Shown: positions 1 through 10,380 of the stretch, in pieces
Position numbering within the stretch: the stretch's first letter is position 1
How the letters are laid out: each line of letters begins with the position of its first letter
DNA from: Caldalkalibacillus uzonensis
GTDB taxonomy: Bacteria > Bacillota > Bacilli > Caldalkalibacillales > Caldalkalibacillaceae
NCBI RefSeq assembly: GCF_030814135.1
Contig: NZ_JAUSUQ010000001.1
Coordinates: 62,001 to 126,000 of the forward strand
DNA length: 64,000 bases
Direction: 5' to 3'
The notes under the pieces: generated by a model
What the model was told of the DNA's origin: nothing
Seen by the model: the letters and a program-made list of their open reading frames with translations, nothing else
Database searches by the model: none
Program-made: the position numbers and the translations under genes

Positions 1-3000
1 ATGGAACAGGGAGAGGGGGAACATCAATCCATGACAACCGCCCTGGAAACGAAGCGGGAGAGACTGTTGGTCCTCTTGGAACAACTAGGGATTCCCCAAG
101 AAATTCAAGACACCTATTTTAAAGAGGCTTATATAGACAAATTACAACTGTTTGAACAGGAGAAACGCTGGCTTTTCCATTTTATGATGGAAAAGCCTTT
201 TCCGCCCGCTGTCTACCAACTCTTCTCAGAACGCCTGCGGGACTCTTTTGCCCATTTGGCTGATATTCATTTTCGCCTGCGGTATACTACACCTGTTGAT
301 CAAGGTTCACTCTTTACTGATTATTGGCCAGCATTTTTACAGGAACACCGCCAACGCTTAAATGGTGTGTTTAAACGGCTGGAGTCTTTCCCTCCCCGGT
401 GGGAGGAACATACTGTGCGCTTCTCCGTGTTTAATGAAGTGGAGAAGGCGTTATACCAGAAAAAAGTGGAACCATTGCTTAAACAATTTTATCAGCAGTT
501 TATGGATTTTAATCCAAAGACAGATTATGTGCTGATAGAGGCGGAAGAAGCTTATCAGCAGTTTATGGAGGAGCGGGAGAAAGAGGACCGGGCTCGGGCT
601 AAAAAAGCTATGCAGGAAGCGGGGCAAGAGAAAGAGGCAACCCAGGCTAAAGCCAAATTGAAGCCTTCTCTTTCCACAGCGATAATTGGCTATGCGATTA
701 AAGAAGATCCTGTCTCTATTAAAGCGATCCAGGAAGAAGAACGAAACGTGGTTGTGCAGGGGTATGTGTTTGATATTGATTTGAGGGAGTTGAAGAGCGG
801 CCGGACCCTCTTAAGCATGGACATGACCGATTACACCGATTCTATTACAGTGAAGGTGTTTTCCAAGGGCAAAGAGGATATTGAAGCTTTTCAGGCTGTC
901 AAGAAAGGCATGTGGGTCAAAGTGCGGGGCAGTGTCCAACTGGATACCTTCCAACGGGAACTGGTACTGATGGCCACTGATATTAACAAGATTGAAAAAA
1001 AAGGGCGGGAAGATACCCAGCCTGAGAAGCGGGTGGAACTCCATTTACATACCAACATGTCAGCCATGGACGGCGTCACGTCCATTTCCAACTATGTTCA
1101 GCAAGCAGCAGAATGGGGACATAGCGCCATTGCGGTTACTGACCATGGCGTGGCCCAGGCTTTCCCGGAAGCATATGCGGCAGGTAAAAAGCACGGAGTG
1201 AAAATCATTTATGGGGTGGAAGCCTACGTCGTAGATGACGGGGTGCCTATTGTTTACAATCCACAGCCCCGCACCTTAAAAGATGAAACCTATGTTGTCT
1301 TTGATGTGGAGACAACTGGTTTGTCCGCCGTGTACAACAAAATCATTGAGCTGGCCGCCGTCAAAATCAGGGGTGGAGAAGTCATCGGCAAGTTTTCAGA
1401 GTTAGCCAATCCCCATGAACCATTGACTGAGCAAATTGTAAAACTGACCGGGATTACCGATGACATGTTGCAGGATGCCCCGGAAATTGATGATGTTCTG
1501 CGCCGCTTTTACGATTTTGTGGGCGACAGCATCCTGGTGGCCCACAATGCCAGCTTTGATATGGGCTTTTTGCATGTGGGCTATAAACAGCTGGGCATGG
1601 ATTTGAACAACCCTGTACTGGACACCCTGGAACTGGCCCGCTTCCTCTATCCCGATCTCAAAAATCACCGCCTTAATACGTTGTGTAAACTGTTTAACAT
1701 TGAACTGGTCAACCATCACCGGGCGGTATACGATGCGGAAGCCACAGGCTATTTGCTGTGGAAAATGATCGGCGATTGCCAGGAAAAAGAGATTACTCAG
1801 CTAGATCAATTGAATGAATATAAAGGGAGCGGGGATGTCATCCGCCAGCGTCCCTTCCATTGCACGCTATTGGCTAAGACACAGCAAGGGCTGAAAAATT
1901 TATACAAATTGATTTCTTTCGCTCATGTGAAATACTTTCACCGCACCCCTCGCATCCCGCGCAGCCTGATTGAGCAATACCGGGAGGGGCTGATGGTAGG
2001 CTCTGCTTGTGACCAGGGTGAAATCTTTGAGGGTATGATGCAGAAGTCACCGGAAGAGGTGGAGGAGACCGCCAAATTTTACGATTACTTTGAGATTCAG
2101 CCTGTCTCCAACTATGAACATTTGATAGAAAAAGAATTGGTCAAGGACAGGGCCCATATCCAAACCATCTTAGCCAACATCGTTAAGCTGGGGGACAAAC
2201 TGGGCAAACCGGTGGTGGCCACCGGCAACGTGCATTATCTCCATCCGGAAGATGCCATTTACCGTAAAATTTTAGTCACCACGCTAGGGGGAGCCACACC
2301 GCTTAATCCCAATCGCCTGCCCCTCGTTTACTTCCGCACAACCGATGAGATGCTGAAGGAGTTTCAATTCTTGGGAAGCGAGAAAGCGGAGGAAGTCGTG
2401 GTCAAACAGCCGCAGCAGATTGCGGAACAAATCGACGAGATTATGCCGGTGCCGCCCGATCTGTATACCCCGCACATTGAGGGGGCTGACGAAGATATTC
2501 GCCGTATGTGTTATAACCGTGCCAGAGAGATTTACGGAGATCCGCTGCCAGAGATTGTGGAAAAACGGTTGGAGAAAGAGCTGAACAGCATTATCAGCAA
2601 CGGATTCTCTGTTATCTATTTAATCTCCCAAAAGCTGGTGCATAAATCCCTGCAGGACGGTTATCTGGTTGGATCCCGGGGGTCAGTGGGCTCCTCTTTT
2701 GTAGCTACCATGCTGGAGATTACGGAAGTCAATCCGCTGCCACCCCATTATGTGTGTCCCAGCTGCCACTATTCCCAGTTCTTTGATGACGGCTCAGTGG
2801 GCTCAGGTTTTGACTTGCCGGCCAAAGATTGTCCTGAATGTGGCCATAAGCTGATCAAAGACGGTCACGACATTCCCTTTGAAACCTTTTTGGGCTTCAA
2901 GGGAGATAAAGTGCCGGATATCGACCTCAACTTTTCCGGTGAGTATCAGCCCGTTGCCCACAAGTATACGCAAGAGCTGTTCGGGGTGGACAAGGTGTAC

Positions 3001-4335
3001 CGGGCGGGGACGATCGGTACGGTGGCGGATAAAACAGCTTACGGTTTTGTAAAAAAATATGAGGAGCTAGAAGGCAAAACATTCCGCCAGGCCGAAATCA
3101 ACCGCTTGGCCAAGGGCTGCACGGGCGTGAAGCGTACCACGGGGCAGCATCCTGGCGGGATCATCGTTGTGCCAGCCGATAAAGAAATTTATGACTTTAC
3201 TCCGATTCAGTATCCGGCTGACGATAGCAGCTCGGAATGGCGCACGACCCATTTTGACTTCCATTCCATTCACGATAACCTGCTCAAGCTGGATATACTG
3301 GGACACGATGATCCGACTGTGATCCGCATGCTGCAGGATTTAACAGGCATCAATCCCAAGGAGATTCCCATTGATGATCCGGAAACCATGAAAATCTTCA
3401 GCAGCACGGAGCCACTGGGAGTGACCGAAGAACAGATCATGTCCACAACGGGCACACTGGGCATCCCCGAATTTGGCACCCGCTTTGTACGCCAAATGCT
3501 GGAGGATACCCGCCCGACCACCTTTGCTGAGCTGGTGCGCATTTCAGGACTGTCACACGGCACGGACGTCTGGCTCAACAACGCCCAGGAATTGATCCGC
3601 GAGGGGAAAGCCGTATTGTCAGAAGTGATTTCCACCCGTGACGACATCATGGTCTACTTGATCCACAAAGGCTTGGAACCGTCCCGCGCCTTTAAAATCA
3701 TGGAGCGGGTGCGCAAGGGGAAAGGGCTTGAAGAAGATGACATTAACTACATGAAAGAGCACGGTGTGCCGGACTGGTATATTTGGTCCTGCCAGCAAAT
3801 TAAGTACATGTTCCCTAAGGCGCATGCGGTGGCCTATGTGCTGATGGCGGTCCGCATTGCTTACTTTAAGGTGCATTATCCCATTCACTTTTACGCGTCG
3901 TATTTCACGGTCCGGGCAGATGACTTTGATGTGCAGCTGGCCATGAAAGGATCCCAGGCCATCCGCCAGCGCATAGAAGAGATCCTGGAAAAGGGCAACC
4001 AAGCCCAGCCCAAGGAAAAAAGTTTGCTGACCGTGTTGGAGATGTGTTTGGAAATGGTGGAGCGCGGTTTTCACTTTAAAAATGTGGATCTGTACCGTTC
4101 TGATGCCACCCAGTTTCTCGTCGACGGCGATGGCCTGATCCCGCCGTTTAATGCCATCCCTGGGATTGGTACCAACGCTGCTATAAATATTGTCAAGGCC
4201 CGCAATGAAGGGGAATTCCTGTCCAAGGAAGATTTGCAAAGCCGCAGCAAAGTGTCCAAGACCGTCATTGATTTTTTGGAGCAACATGGCTGTCTGAAAG
4301 AGCTGCCTGAATCCAATCAACTGTCCCTGTTCTGA
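1..4335 (+). CDS. polC: DNA polymerase III PolC-type alpha subunit
   Basis: Replicative polymerase of low-GC Gram-positives, with a built-in 3'-5' proofreading exonuclease. The order seen is an N-terminal domain, an OB fold at about 240-330, a PHP domain from about 343 (HLHTNMS), an exonuclease inserted in the PHP domain with its Asp-x-Glu motif at about 435-437 (FDVETTG), two CxxC zinc pairs at about 919-950, and the catalytic PDIDLNFSGEYQP segment near 973. The protein ends in QLSLF, a beta-clamp binding motif. At 1444 codons it is close to the usual 1435-1440. The first base of the window is the A of the first ATG, so its ribosome site cannot be seen; Met11 is an alternative start, or the gene may begin further upstream. 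Confidence 0.97.
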   Translation: MEQGEGEHQSMTTALETKRERLLVLLEQLGIPQEIQDTYFKEAYIDKLQLFEQEKRWLFHFMMEKPFPPAVYQLFSERLRDSFAHLADIHFRLRYTTPVDQGSLFTDYWPAFLQEHRQRLNGVFKRLESFPPRWEEHTVRFSVFNEVEKALYQKKVEPLLKQFYQQFMDFNPKTDYVLIEAEEAYQQFMEEREKEDRARAKKAMQEAGQEKEATQAKAKLKPSLSTAIIGYAIKEDPVSIKAIQEEERNVVVQGYVFDIDLRELKSGRTLLSMDMTDYTDSITVKVFSKGKEDIEAFQAVKKGMWVKVRGSVQLDTFQRELVLMATDINKIEKKGREDTQPEKRVELHLHTNMSAMDGVTSISNYVQQAAEWGHSAIAVTDHGVAQAFPEAYAAGKKHGVKIIYGVEAYVVDDGVPIVYNPQPRTLKDETYVVFDVETTGLSAVYNKIIELAAVKIRGGEVIGKFSELANPHEPLTEQIVKLTGITDDMLQDAPEIDDVLRRFYDFVGDSILVAHNASFDMGFLHVGYKQLGMDLNNPVLDTLELARFLYPDLKNHRLNTLCKLFNIELVNHHRAVYDAEATGYLLWKMIGDCQEKEITQLDQLNEYKGSGDVIRQRPFHCTLLAKTQQGLKNLYKLISFAHVKYFHRTPRIPRSLIEQYREGLMVGSACDQGEIFEGMMQKSPEEVEETAKFYDYFEIQPVSNYEHLIEKELVKDRAHIQTILANIVKLGDKLGKPVVATGNVHYLHPEDAIYRKILVTTLGGATPLNPNRLPLVYFRTTDEMLKEFQFLGSEKAEEVVVKQPQQIAEQIDEIMPVPPDLYTPHIEGADEDIRRMCYNRAREIYGDPLPEIVEKRLEKELNSIISNGFSVIYLISQKLVHKSLQDGYLVGSRGSVGSSFVATMLEITEVNPLPPHYVCPSCHYSQFFDDGSVGSGFDLPAKDCPECGHKLIKDGHDIPFETFLGFKGDKVPDIDLNFSGEYQPVAHKYTQELFGVDKVYRAGTIGTVADKTAYGFVKKYEELEGKTFRQAEINRLAKGCTGVKRTTGQHPGGIIVVPADKEIYDFTPIQYPADDSSSEWRTTHFDFHSIHDNLLKLDILGHDDPTVIRMLQDLTGINPKEIPIDDPETMKIFSSTEPLGVTEEQIMSTTGTLGIPEFGTRFVRQMLEDTRPTTFAELVRISGLSHGTDVWLNNAQELIREGKAVLSEVISTRDDIMVYLIHKGLEPSRAFKIMERVRKGKGLEEDDINYMKEHGVPDWYIWSCQQIKYMFPKAHAVAYVLMAVRIAYFKVHYPIHFYASYFTVRADDFDVQLAMKGSQAIRQRIEEILEKGNQAQPKEKSLLTVLEMCLEMVERGFHFKNVDLYRSDATQFLVDGDGLIPPFNAIPGIGTNAAINIVKARNEGEFLSKEDLQSRSKVSKTVIDFLEQHGCLKELPESNQLSLF

Positions 4336-4373
4336 CCAGAAGTCTCTCGTTTTTAGCGGTGGCCAGAAAAGGA

Positions 4374-4402
4374 TTGATTTTTTGTCACGACTATGCTATC
4401 TT
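4374..4402 (+). promoter_or_regulatory. SigA-like promoter before rimP
   Basis: TTGATT and TATCTT lie 17 bases apart, about 90 bases before the rimP start. Each box matches four of six consensus bases. It would start the rimP-nusA-infB operon just ahead of the hairpin at 4436-4460. Confidence 0.4.
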
Positions 4403-4435
4403 AGTACTGGTAATACTGTGAATAGGCGAAATGTC

Positions 4436-4460
4436 AAAGAGTGGGTCGGTCCCACTCTTT
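4436..4460 (+). promoter_or_regulatory. Leader hairpin upstream of rimP
   Basis: A perfect 10-base-pair stem (AAAGAGTGGG with CCCACTCTTT) closes a five-base loop, TCGGT. It sits 31 bases before the rimP start codon. The following sequence, CGTTTTAGG, is only weakly U-rich, so the hairpin could be an attenuator, a NusA- or RimP-responsive leader, or an mRNA stabiliser. Structured rimP leaders have been proposed in Firmicutes; membership is not tested here. Confidence 0.6.
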
Positions 4461-4491
4461 CGTTTTAGGTGAACTAAAGGAGGTTCTGTGT

Positions 4492-4959
4492 TTGAGTAAT
4501 GTGGTTGAACTGACCAAAACGCTTGTTTTGCCCATTTTAAAAGAAAAAGAATTGGAATTGGTTGATATTGAGTTTAAAAAAGAAGGGCGTAACTGGTATT
4601 TGCGGGTATACATAGACAAACCCGGTGGTGTGGACATAGAGGATTGCAGTACCGTCAGCGAGGCTTTGTCGGCCAAACTGGACGAAGCGGATCCGATCAA
4701 ACAGGCCTACTTTCTGGAAGTGTCCTCACCGGGAGCGGAACGTCCTTTGAAAAACGAAGAGGACATTAAGCGGGCTGTGGGCAAACATGTTTATGTGACC
4801 ACTTATGAGCCCGTTGCAGGTCAAAAAGTATTTGAAGGACGCCTGACACAGTTTGATGGAGAGACCCTGACGATTGAAATAAAAGTAAAGCTTACCACAA
4901 AAGCGGTTGACATTCCCTATGCTAAAGTGGCCAAGGCGCGCTTAGCTGTCGCCTTTTAG
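4492..4959 (+). CDS. rimP: Ribosome maturation factor RimP
   Basis: RimP (YlxS) helps mature the 30S ribosomal subunit. The protein is 155 residues, normal for the family, with the N-terminal alpha/beta domain ([20 protein letters not shown]) and the [10 protein letters not shown] motif that leads into the C-terminal SH3-like domain. The start is taken as TTG at 4492 because AAAGGAGG lies about eight bases upstream; the longer frame to 4441 would start inside the leader hairpin. It is the first gene of the conserved rimP-nusA-rnpM-ylxQ-infB-rbfA operon, 21 bases before nusA. Confidence 0.95.
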   Translation: MSNVVELTKTLVLPILKEKELELVDIEFKKEGRNWYLRVYIDKPGGVDIEDCSTVSEALSAKLDEADPIKQAYFLEVSSPGAERPLKNEEDIKRAVGKHVYVTTYEPVAGQKVFEGRLTQFDGETLTIEIKVKLTTKAVDIPYAKVAKARLAVAF

Positions 4960-4980
4960 ACTGAAAGGAGGAGAAACTGA

Positions 4981-6108
4981 ATGAACACGGACTTTATGGA
5001 GGCATTGGATGCCATTGAAAAAGAAAAAGGAATCAGTAAAGATGTTCTGATTGAAGCGATTGAAACCGCCCTGATTTCCGGCTACAAGAAAAATTTTAAC
5101 TCTGCCCAGAATGTGCGAGTAGATATTAACCGGGAGACGGGAACCGTCCGTGTTTTTGCCCGTAAAGAAGTAGTGGAAGAAGTAGGGGATCCTCGCCTGG
5201 AGATCAGCCTTGAGGCTGCCCGGGGCATGGATCCGTCCTATGAAGTGGGGGATATTGTTGAAATAGAGGTGACCCCGCGCGATTTTGGGCGGATTGCGGC
5301 GCAGACAGCTAAACAAGTGGTGACTCAACGCATTCGGGAAGCGGAACGATCCATCATTTACAACGAATTTATTGACAGGGAAGAGGACATTGTGACCGGT
5401 ATTGTCCAGCGTCAAGATGGACGTTTTATCTATATTGACTTGGGCCGGGCCGAGGCGTTGATGCCCATTCATGAGAAAATGCCCTCTGATCAATTTACGC
5501 ACGGTGACCGTGTGAAGGCATACATTACCAAGGTGGAGAAAACGACCAAGGGCCCGCTTATTCTTCTTTCCCGTACTCATCCTGGTTTTCTTAAACGCTT
5601 GTTTGAACTGGAAGTTCCCGAAATTTACGACGGAACGGTAGAGATCAAGTCCGTGGCCAGGGAGGCAGGGGACCGGTCCAAGATTGCGGTCTATTCCCAC
5701 AACGAAGATGTGGACCCTGTGGGAGCCTGTGTAGGTCCCAAAGGAGCGCGGGTGCAAACCATTGTGCAAGAACTCAACGGCGAAAAAATTGATATCGTCC
5801 AGTGGTCCGATGATCCTGTTGTGTACGTAGCCAATGCTTTAAGCCCGGCCAAAGTGGTCCGTGTCGATGTGTATGATGACCAAAAAATGACACAGGTGAT
5901 TGTGCCTGACTATCAGCTCTCATTAGCCATTGGCAAAAGGGGGCAAAATGCCCGTCTGGCTGCTAAACTGACCAACTGGAAGATTGATATCAAAAGCGAG
6001 TCTGAAGCTGAAGAAAAAGGATTGTTAAACAGGGATGAACAGGTGGCACATGAAGATATGCTGGAGGAAGAAACCACTGAGACTATCGATGACAGAGAGC
6101 AATCCTGA
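4981..6108 (+). CDS. nusA: Transcription termination/antitermination factor NusA
   Basis: NusA binds RNA polymerase and modulates pausing, intrinsic termination and antitermination. The 375 residues fit the Bacillus type, which lacks the C-terminal acidic repeats of enterobacteria. The order is an N-terminal polymerase-binding domain, an S1 domain at about 135-200, then two KH domains (VGACVGPKGARVQ near 250 and LAIGKRGQNARLA near 318). A short acidic tail closes the protein. AAAGGAGGAG lies before the ATG. It follows rimP by 21 bases and precedes rnpM by 25. Confidence 0.97.
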   Translation: MNTDFMEALDAIEKEKGISKDVLIEAIETALISGYKKNFNSAQNVRVDINRETGTVRVFARKEVVEEVGDPRLEISLEAARGMDPSYEVGDIVEIEVTPRDFGRIAAQTAKQVVTQRIREAERSIIYNEFIDREEDIVTGIVQRQDGRFIYIDLGRAEALMPIHEKMPSDQFTHGDRVKAYITKVEKTTKGPLILLSRTHPGFLKRLFELEVPEIYDGTVEIKSVAREAGDRSKIAVYSHNEDVDPVGACVGPKGARVQTIVQELNGEKIDIVQWSDDPVVYVANALSPAKVVRVDVYDDQKMTQVIVPDYQLSLAIGKRGQNARLAAKLTNWKIDIKSESEAEEKGLLNRDEQVAHEDMLEEETTETIDDREQS

Positions 6109-6133
6109 TTGGACAGGGGGGGTTGGGTAACAG

Positions 6134-6421
6134 ATGCGGCGTCGCAAAGTTCCCTTGAGAAAATGTGTCGCTTGTGAAGAAATGATTCCTAAAAGAGAGT
6201 TGCTGCGGGTAGTGCGTACACCGGAGCATGAAGTGAAGCTTGATCCGACTGGGAAAGCCTCAGGCCGGGGCGCCTACATATGCGCCACTCTTGCTTGTTT
6301 CCAGCTCGCCCGTAAGAAAAAGGCCTTGGACCGGTCTCTAAAGGTCAAGGTGAGTGATGACATCTATGCTACGCTGGAAGAAGAAGTGAAAAAATGGGGA
6401 AACGAACAAGATGAACACTAA
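6134..6421 (+). CDS. rnpM: RNase P modulator RnpM (YlxR, DUF448)
   Basis: A small basic RNA-binding protein of 95 residues from the YlxR family, reported in B. subtilis as a modulator of RNase P. The family signature GRGAY is at 44-48. Two cysteine pairs (Cys11/Cys14 and Cys50/Cys55) could hold a metal, which is an inference. It lies between nusA and ylxQ in the canonical operon, and its last codons overlap the ylxQ start by 11 bases, which suggests translational coupling. Confidence 0.92.
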   Translation: MRRRKVPLRKCVACEEMIPKRELLRVVRTPEHEVKLDPTGKASGRGAYICATLACFQLARKKKALDRSLKVKVSDDIYATLEEEVKKWGNEQDEH

Positions 6422-6713
6422 ATTCTGGCAGTTACTCGGTTTGGCCATGCGAGCTGGAAAGGTGGTTTCGGGAGAAGAACAAGTTTTAAAAGCTATGCAG
6501 AGACAACTGGCTTGTCTTGTCCTTGTGGCTACTGATGCTTCCCACAATACGCACAAGAAAATCCGAGATAAGGCTGCTTTTTATAACATACCTTATCTTA
6601 TCGTAGGTGATAGATATCAGTTGGGACATGCTATTGGCAAACATGAACGGGTGCTTGTGGCCGTAACGGATCAGGGATTTGCTAATGGACTTAGACGTTA
6701 CAGTACAGCATAA
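6411..6713 (+). CDS. ylxQ: L7Ae-family ribosomal/K-turn binding protein YlxQ
   Basis: A 100-residue protein of the L7Ae/L30e/S12e fold, which binds kink-turns in RNA. It begins like its relatives ([19 protein letters not shown]) and carries the conserved central segment [13 protein letters not shown]. The ATG overlaps the end of rnpM by 11 bases. The exact RNA target in Bacillales is not firmly established; the operon context points to ribosome assembly or translation. Confidence 0.92.
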   Translation: MNTKFWQLLGLAMRAGKVVSGEEQVLKAMQRQLACLVLVATDASHNTHKKIRDKAAFYNIPYLIVGDRYQLGHAIGKHERVLVAVTDQGFANGLRRYSTA

Positions 6714-6736
6714 TAACTTATTTCGGGGGTGACGTT

Positions 6737-8995
6737 ATGACACAAAAACTGAGAGTGTACGAGTATGCTAGAAACCAAAACATGAGCAGTAAGGAAGTAT
6801 TAGAGATCCTGAAGCGTCTTAATATTAATGTACGCAATCATATGAGTGTCATGGATCCGGACATGGTGAGCAAAGTGGAAGCCTATATGGAAAGATTGAA
6901 ACAAAAAGCAGAACCTAAAGCCAAAGCATCTCCCGCCAAAAAAGAGAATGACAGAAAACACAGACCCTCCAAAGGGCAGGGTAAAAAGGACGGACAAAAG
7001 AAACCGCGGCAGGCTGATACACCACATGAAAAGGTTGTACCATCCCGTGCCGAGATGACGGCAAGTGATGAGGCGGACAACGTACCTAAAAAGGAAAAAC
7101 CGAAAAGAAAGAAACTGCCTAAACACAGTGAAGATAAAAATCAACGCAAAGAACAGCGCCATGACCCGCAGGGCAACAAGTCGAAAAAGTCCAAGCAGGC
7201 TGGCAAAACCCACAAGCCTGAGCAATTTGTTGCAGCTGAAAAGTCAGTTGAAAAAATCACTGTCTCCGGCCCTATGACCGTTGGGGAACTGGCCAAAAGC
7301 CTGAAAAAGGAACCTTCTGAAGTAATCAAAAAACTGATGATGCTTGGCATCATGGCCACTATCAATCAGGAAGTGGACATGGACGCCATTACCTTGATCG
7401 CAGAAGAGTATGGCATTGAAGTTGAGCACAAAGTGGAAGTGGATGAGACTCAATTTGAGCTGATCGAAGAACAAGATGATCCGGCACTGCTCAAGGAAAG
7501 GCCGCCTGTTGTCACAGTGATGGGTCACGTTGACCACGGTAAAACTACTCTGCTGGATACGATCCGGCATACCAACGTGACCGCTCAGGAAGCAGGAGGC
7601 ATTACCCAGCATATTGGCGCCTATCAAATTGATTATGAGCAGAAGAAAATCACCTTCCTGGATACTCCGGGGCACGAAGCGTTCACCACGATGAGAGCCA
7701 GAGGGGCCCAGGTGACTGATATCGCCATTATCGTTGTTGCCGCGGACGATGGTGTCATGCCCCAGACAAGAGAAGCGATCAATCATGCTCAGGCTGCCAA
7801 AGTGCCGATTATTGTAGCCATCAACAAAATGGATAAACCGGAAGCCAATCCGGAGAAGGTGAAGCAGGAACTGATGGAGCTCAATCTTGTGCCTGAAGAG
7901 TGGGGCGGTGATACGATCTTTGTTCCTATTTCTGCCTTAAAAGGAGAAGGCCTGGATGAACTCATGGAAATGGTCCTGCTCGTGGCTGAAATGGAAGAAT
8001 TGAAGGCAAACCCGGACCGCTTAGCAACTGGCACGGTGATTGAAGCCGAATTGGATAGAGGGAAGGGCCCTGTGGCAACCGTATTGGTCCAGAACGGCAC
8101 CTTGCGTGTGGGCGATCCGATCGTGGTGGGCAACACTTATGGACGGGTGCGGGCCATGACCAATGACAAAGGCCGCCGCATCAAAGAAGCCGGACCTTCC
8201 ACTCCTGTGGAGATCACCGGCTTACAAGATGTGCCTCAGGCAGGGGATCAGTTTAAAGTCTTTGAAGATGAGAAAAAGGCGCGGGCGATCGGTGAAGCAC
8301 GGGCAGAGAAACAGAAGCAGGAAGAGAGGGCCGCTACATCACGGGTTAATCTGGACGAATTGTTTCAGCAGATACAAGAGGGTGACATCAAGGAGATCAA
8401 TGTCATCCTGAAAGCGGATGTGCAGGGATCTGTCGAAGCCCTTAAAGCAGCATTGGAAAAAATTGATGTAGAAGGGGTACGGGTCAAGATCATCCACTCT
8501 GCTGTGGGTGCCATCACCGAATCGGATGTGACCCTTGCGGCGGCATCCAATGCCATTGTTATCGGCTTTAACGTGCGTCCCCAGCCCCAAGCCAAACAGT
8601 TGGCTGAGGAGGAGAAAGTGGATATACGCCTGCATCGCATTATCTACAATGTCACAGAAGAAATTGAAAATGCCATGAAAGGCATGCTGGATCCGGAGTA
8701 CCAGGAAAAAGTGATTGGTACGGTGGAAGTGAGACAGATTTTCAAGGTCTCCAAAGTGGGAACGATTGCCGGTTCCTATGTCAAAGAGGGCAAAATTACA
8801 CGCGATTCCATGGTGCGCCTCATTCGTGACGGTGTCGTGATCCACGAAGGTAAAATCAATGCCCTGAAACGCTTTAAAGATGATGTGAGAGAAGTAGCCC
8901 AGGGCTATGAATGCGGCATTACCATTGAGAATTATAATGATATTAAAGAAGGCGATGTCATTGAAGCCTACGTTATGGAAGAAATTGAGCGGTAA
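6737..8995 (+). CDS. infB: Translation initiation factor IF-2
   Basis: The GTPase that brings initiator tRNA to the ribosome. The 752 residues comprise an N-terminal IF2_N module (about 1-52), a lysine-rich charged linker (about 55-165), a second IF2_N module (about 175-225), the G domain with P-loop GHVDHGKT at 263-270, DTPGHE (G3) and NKMD (G4), and then the C-terminal domains that bind initiator tRNA. The start at 6737 is supported by GGGGGTGA just upstream. It is 23 bases after ylxQ and 26 before rbfA. Confidence 0.97.
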   Translation: MTQKLRVYEYARNQNMSSKEVLEILKRLNINVRNHMSVMDPDMVSKVEAYMERLKQKAEPKAKASPAKKENDRKHRPSKGQGKKDGQKKPRQADTPHEKVVPSRAEMTASDEADNVPKKEKPKRKKLPKHSEDKNQRKEQRHDPQGNKSKKSKQAGKTHKPEQFVAAEKSVEKITVSGPMTVGELAKSLKKEPSEVIKKLMMLGIMATINQEVDMDAITLIAEEYGIEVEHKVEVDETQFELIEEQDDPALLKERPPVVTVMGHVDHGKTTLLDTIRHTNVTAQEAGGITQHIGAYQIDYEQKKITFLDTPGHEAFTTMRARGAQVTDIAIIVVAADDGVMPQTREAINHAQAAKVPIIVAINKMDKPEANPEKVKQELMELNLVPEEWGGDTIFVPISALKGEGLDELMEMVLLVAEMEELKANPDRLATGTVIEAELDRGKGPVATVLVQNGTLRVGDPIVVGNTYGRVRAMTNDKGRRIKEAGPSTPVEITGLQDVPQAGDQFKVFEDEKKARAIGEARAEKQKQEERAATSRVNLDELFQQIQEGDIKEINVILKADVQGSVEALKAALEKIDVEGVRVKIIHSAVGAITESDVTLAAASNAIVIGFNVRPQPQAKQLAEEEKVDIRLHRIIYNVTEEIENAMKGMLDPEYQEKVIGTVEVRQIFKVSKVGTIAGSYVKEGKITRDSMVRLIRDGVVIHEGKINALKRFKDDVREVAQGYECGITIENYNDIKEGDVIEAYVMEEIER

Positions 8996-9021
8996 GCGTA
9001 AGCGATGAGAGGTGAACAGTG

Positions 9022-9375
9022 ATGCGTGATGTTCGTGTTCAGCGTGTCGGTGAAGCCATTAAAAAAGAGTTAAGTCAAATATTTCAACAGGAATTGAAAG
9101 ATCCCCGCATCGGCTTTGTCACGGTGACAGGGGTGGAAATGAGCGGAGACTTGCAGCAGGCTGAAGTTTATCTCACTGTGCTGGGCAACGAAGAACAGAA
9201 AGAACAAACTCTGGAAGCGCTGGCCAAAGCGAAGGGATTTATTCGCTCTGAAATTGGCCGGCGGGTACGTTTACGTCACACGCCTGAACTTGTTTTTAAA
9301 TTTGACGAATCGATTGAATATGGTAATCGCATTGAAAAATTGCTGCAAGAATTAAACCAAGAGGATAAAGGCTAA
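9022..9375 (+). CDS. rbfA: 30S ribosome-binding factor RbfA
   Basis: A small KH-fold protein of 117 residues that binds the immature 30S subunit near helix 1 of 16S rRNA and is needed for late maturation and cold growth. The family pattern [20 protein letters not shown] is clear. ATG at 9022 is preferred over the in-frame GTG at 9019 because GAGAGGTG is then about seven bases upstream. It closes the translation-factor part of the operon and is followed 16 bases later by nrnA. Confidence 0.94.
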   Translation: MRDVRVQRVGEAIKKELSQIFQQELKDPRIGFVTVTGVEMSGDLQQAEVYLTVLGNEEQKEQTLEALAKAKGFIRSEIGRRVRLRHTPELVFKFDESIEYGNRIEKLLQELNQEDKG

Positions 9376-9391
9376 TTAAAGGAGTGCGTCT

Positions 9392-10375
9392 ATGCAAACA
9401 TACCGGCAAGCTCTGGCCCAAGCCTCACAGTTTATAAAAGATCATGATCAGTTTCTGGTGGTATCACATGTGAATCCAGATGGTGATGCAACAGGATCTG
9501 TATTGGCGGTTGCCCATTTGCTCCACTTTCTGGGTAAATCATACATGTTGGTTAATGAGGGAGCTTCCCCACGGCGCTTTTCATTCTTAAAAGGGTTCGA
9601 ACAGATTATCAACTTGTCGGAAACACCTGTCGATCAGCGGTTTCGCTATGTCATTGCCGTCGATGTAGCCGACCAGGAACGATTGGGGGAGATCGGTCCA
9701 TTGTTTAGTGATGATGCCGAACTGCTTAACATTGACCATCATCCCACCAACACACGCTTCGGTCAAGTGAATGTGATCCAACCTGAAGCGGCCTCAACCA
9801 CTGAGATCCTGTACGATTTATGCCAACGTCACTTCCAACAGGCCTTTGCTCCTGATCTGGCAGAGGCTCTGTATACCGGACTTTTAACCGATACGGGCGG
9901 GTTTCGCTACGCCAACACCACTCATAAAGTGCTGGAGATGGCAGCTGACCTGCTAACTTATAACCTAAGACCGGCCAAGATTGCCCAGTACGCCCTGGAA
10001 ACAATCACCACAGGCCATATTAAAATTTTGAAGCAGGCTTTGGATACCTTAACCTTTGCCTATGAGCAGCAAGTGGCGCTGATGTCTGTTTCGCTGGAGG
10101 CGATTCACCAAACGGGAGTGGACCGTGACGATATTGATGGCTTAGTAGGCTATCCGAGCAATATTGCTGGTGTTAAGGTGGGCATCCTGCTCAAAGAGGT
10201 GGAGCAAGGTCAGGTGAAAGTCTCACTGCGTTCAAGAGATACGGTCAATGTGGCCGAGATTGCCCAAGTTTTTGGGGGTGGCGGTCATGCCAAAGCAGCC
10301 GGATTCACTTACAGAGGGACTCTGGCCGAAGCAAAGCAAGCTTTGCTGGCCAAATTGGAAGAGGTGTTACACTGA
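9392..10375 (+). CDS. nrnA: Bifunctional oligoribonuclease / pAp phosphatase NrnA
   Basis: A DHH/DHHA1 phosphoesterase of 327 residues that degrades 2-5 base RNA fragments to mononucleotides and dephosphorylates 3'-phosphoadenosine 5'-phosphate. Visible motifs are VSHVNPDGDATGS (motif I), the DHH signature in NIDHHPTN, and GGGGHAKAAGF in the C-terminal DHHA1 domain. It lies between rbfA and truB, only five bases from truB, so it is probably in the same transcript. An AAAGGAG site precedes the ATG. Confidence 0.93.
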   Translation: MQTYRQALAQASQFIKDHDQFLVVSHVNPDGDATGSVLAVAHLLHFLGKSYMLVNEGASPRRFSFLKGFEQIINLSETPVDQRFRYVIAVDVADQERLGEIGPLFSDDAELLNIDHHPTNTRFGQVNVIQPEAASTTEILYDLCQRHFQQAFAPDLAEALYTGLLTDTGGFRYANTTHKVLEMAADLLTYNLRPAKIAQYALETITTGHIKILKQALDTLTFAYEQQVALMSVSLEAIHQTGVDRDDIDGLVGYPSNIAGVKVGILLKEVEQGQVKVSLRSRDTVNVAEIAQVFGGGGHAKAAGFTYRGTLAEAKQALLAKLEEVLH

Positions 10376-10380
10376 GTAAA

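Noticed and set aside
3619-4320. 233-codon minus-strand frame opposite polC
   Set aside because: It mirrors the conserved polC coding frame; no start signal or protein family signature is visible.
4441-4491. Longer N-terminus for RimP from GTG 4441
   Set aside because: It would start inside the leader hairpin and skip the good AAAGGAGG site before TTG 4492.
4942-5769. 275-codon minus-strand frame opposite nusA
   Set aside because: Shadow of nusA codon usage, with no promoter or ribosome site on that strand.
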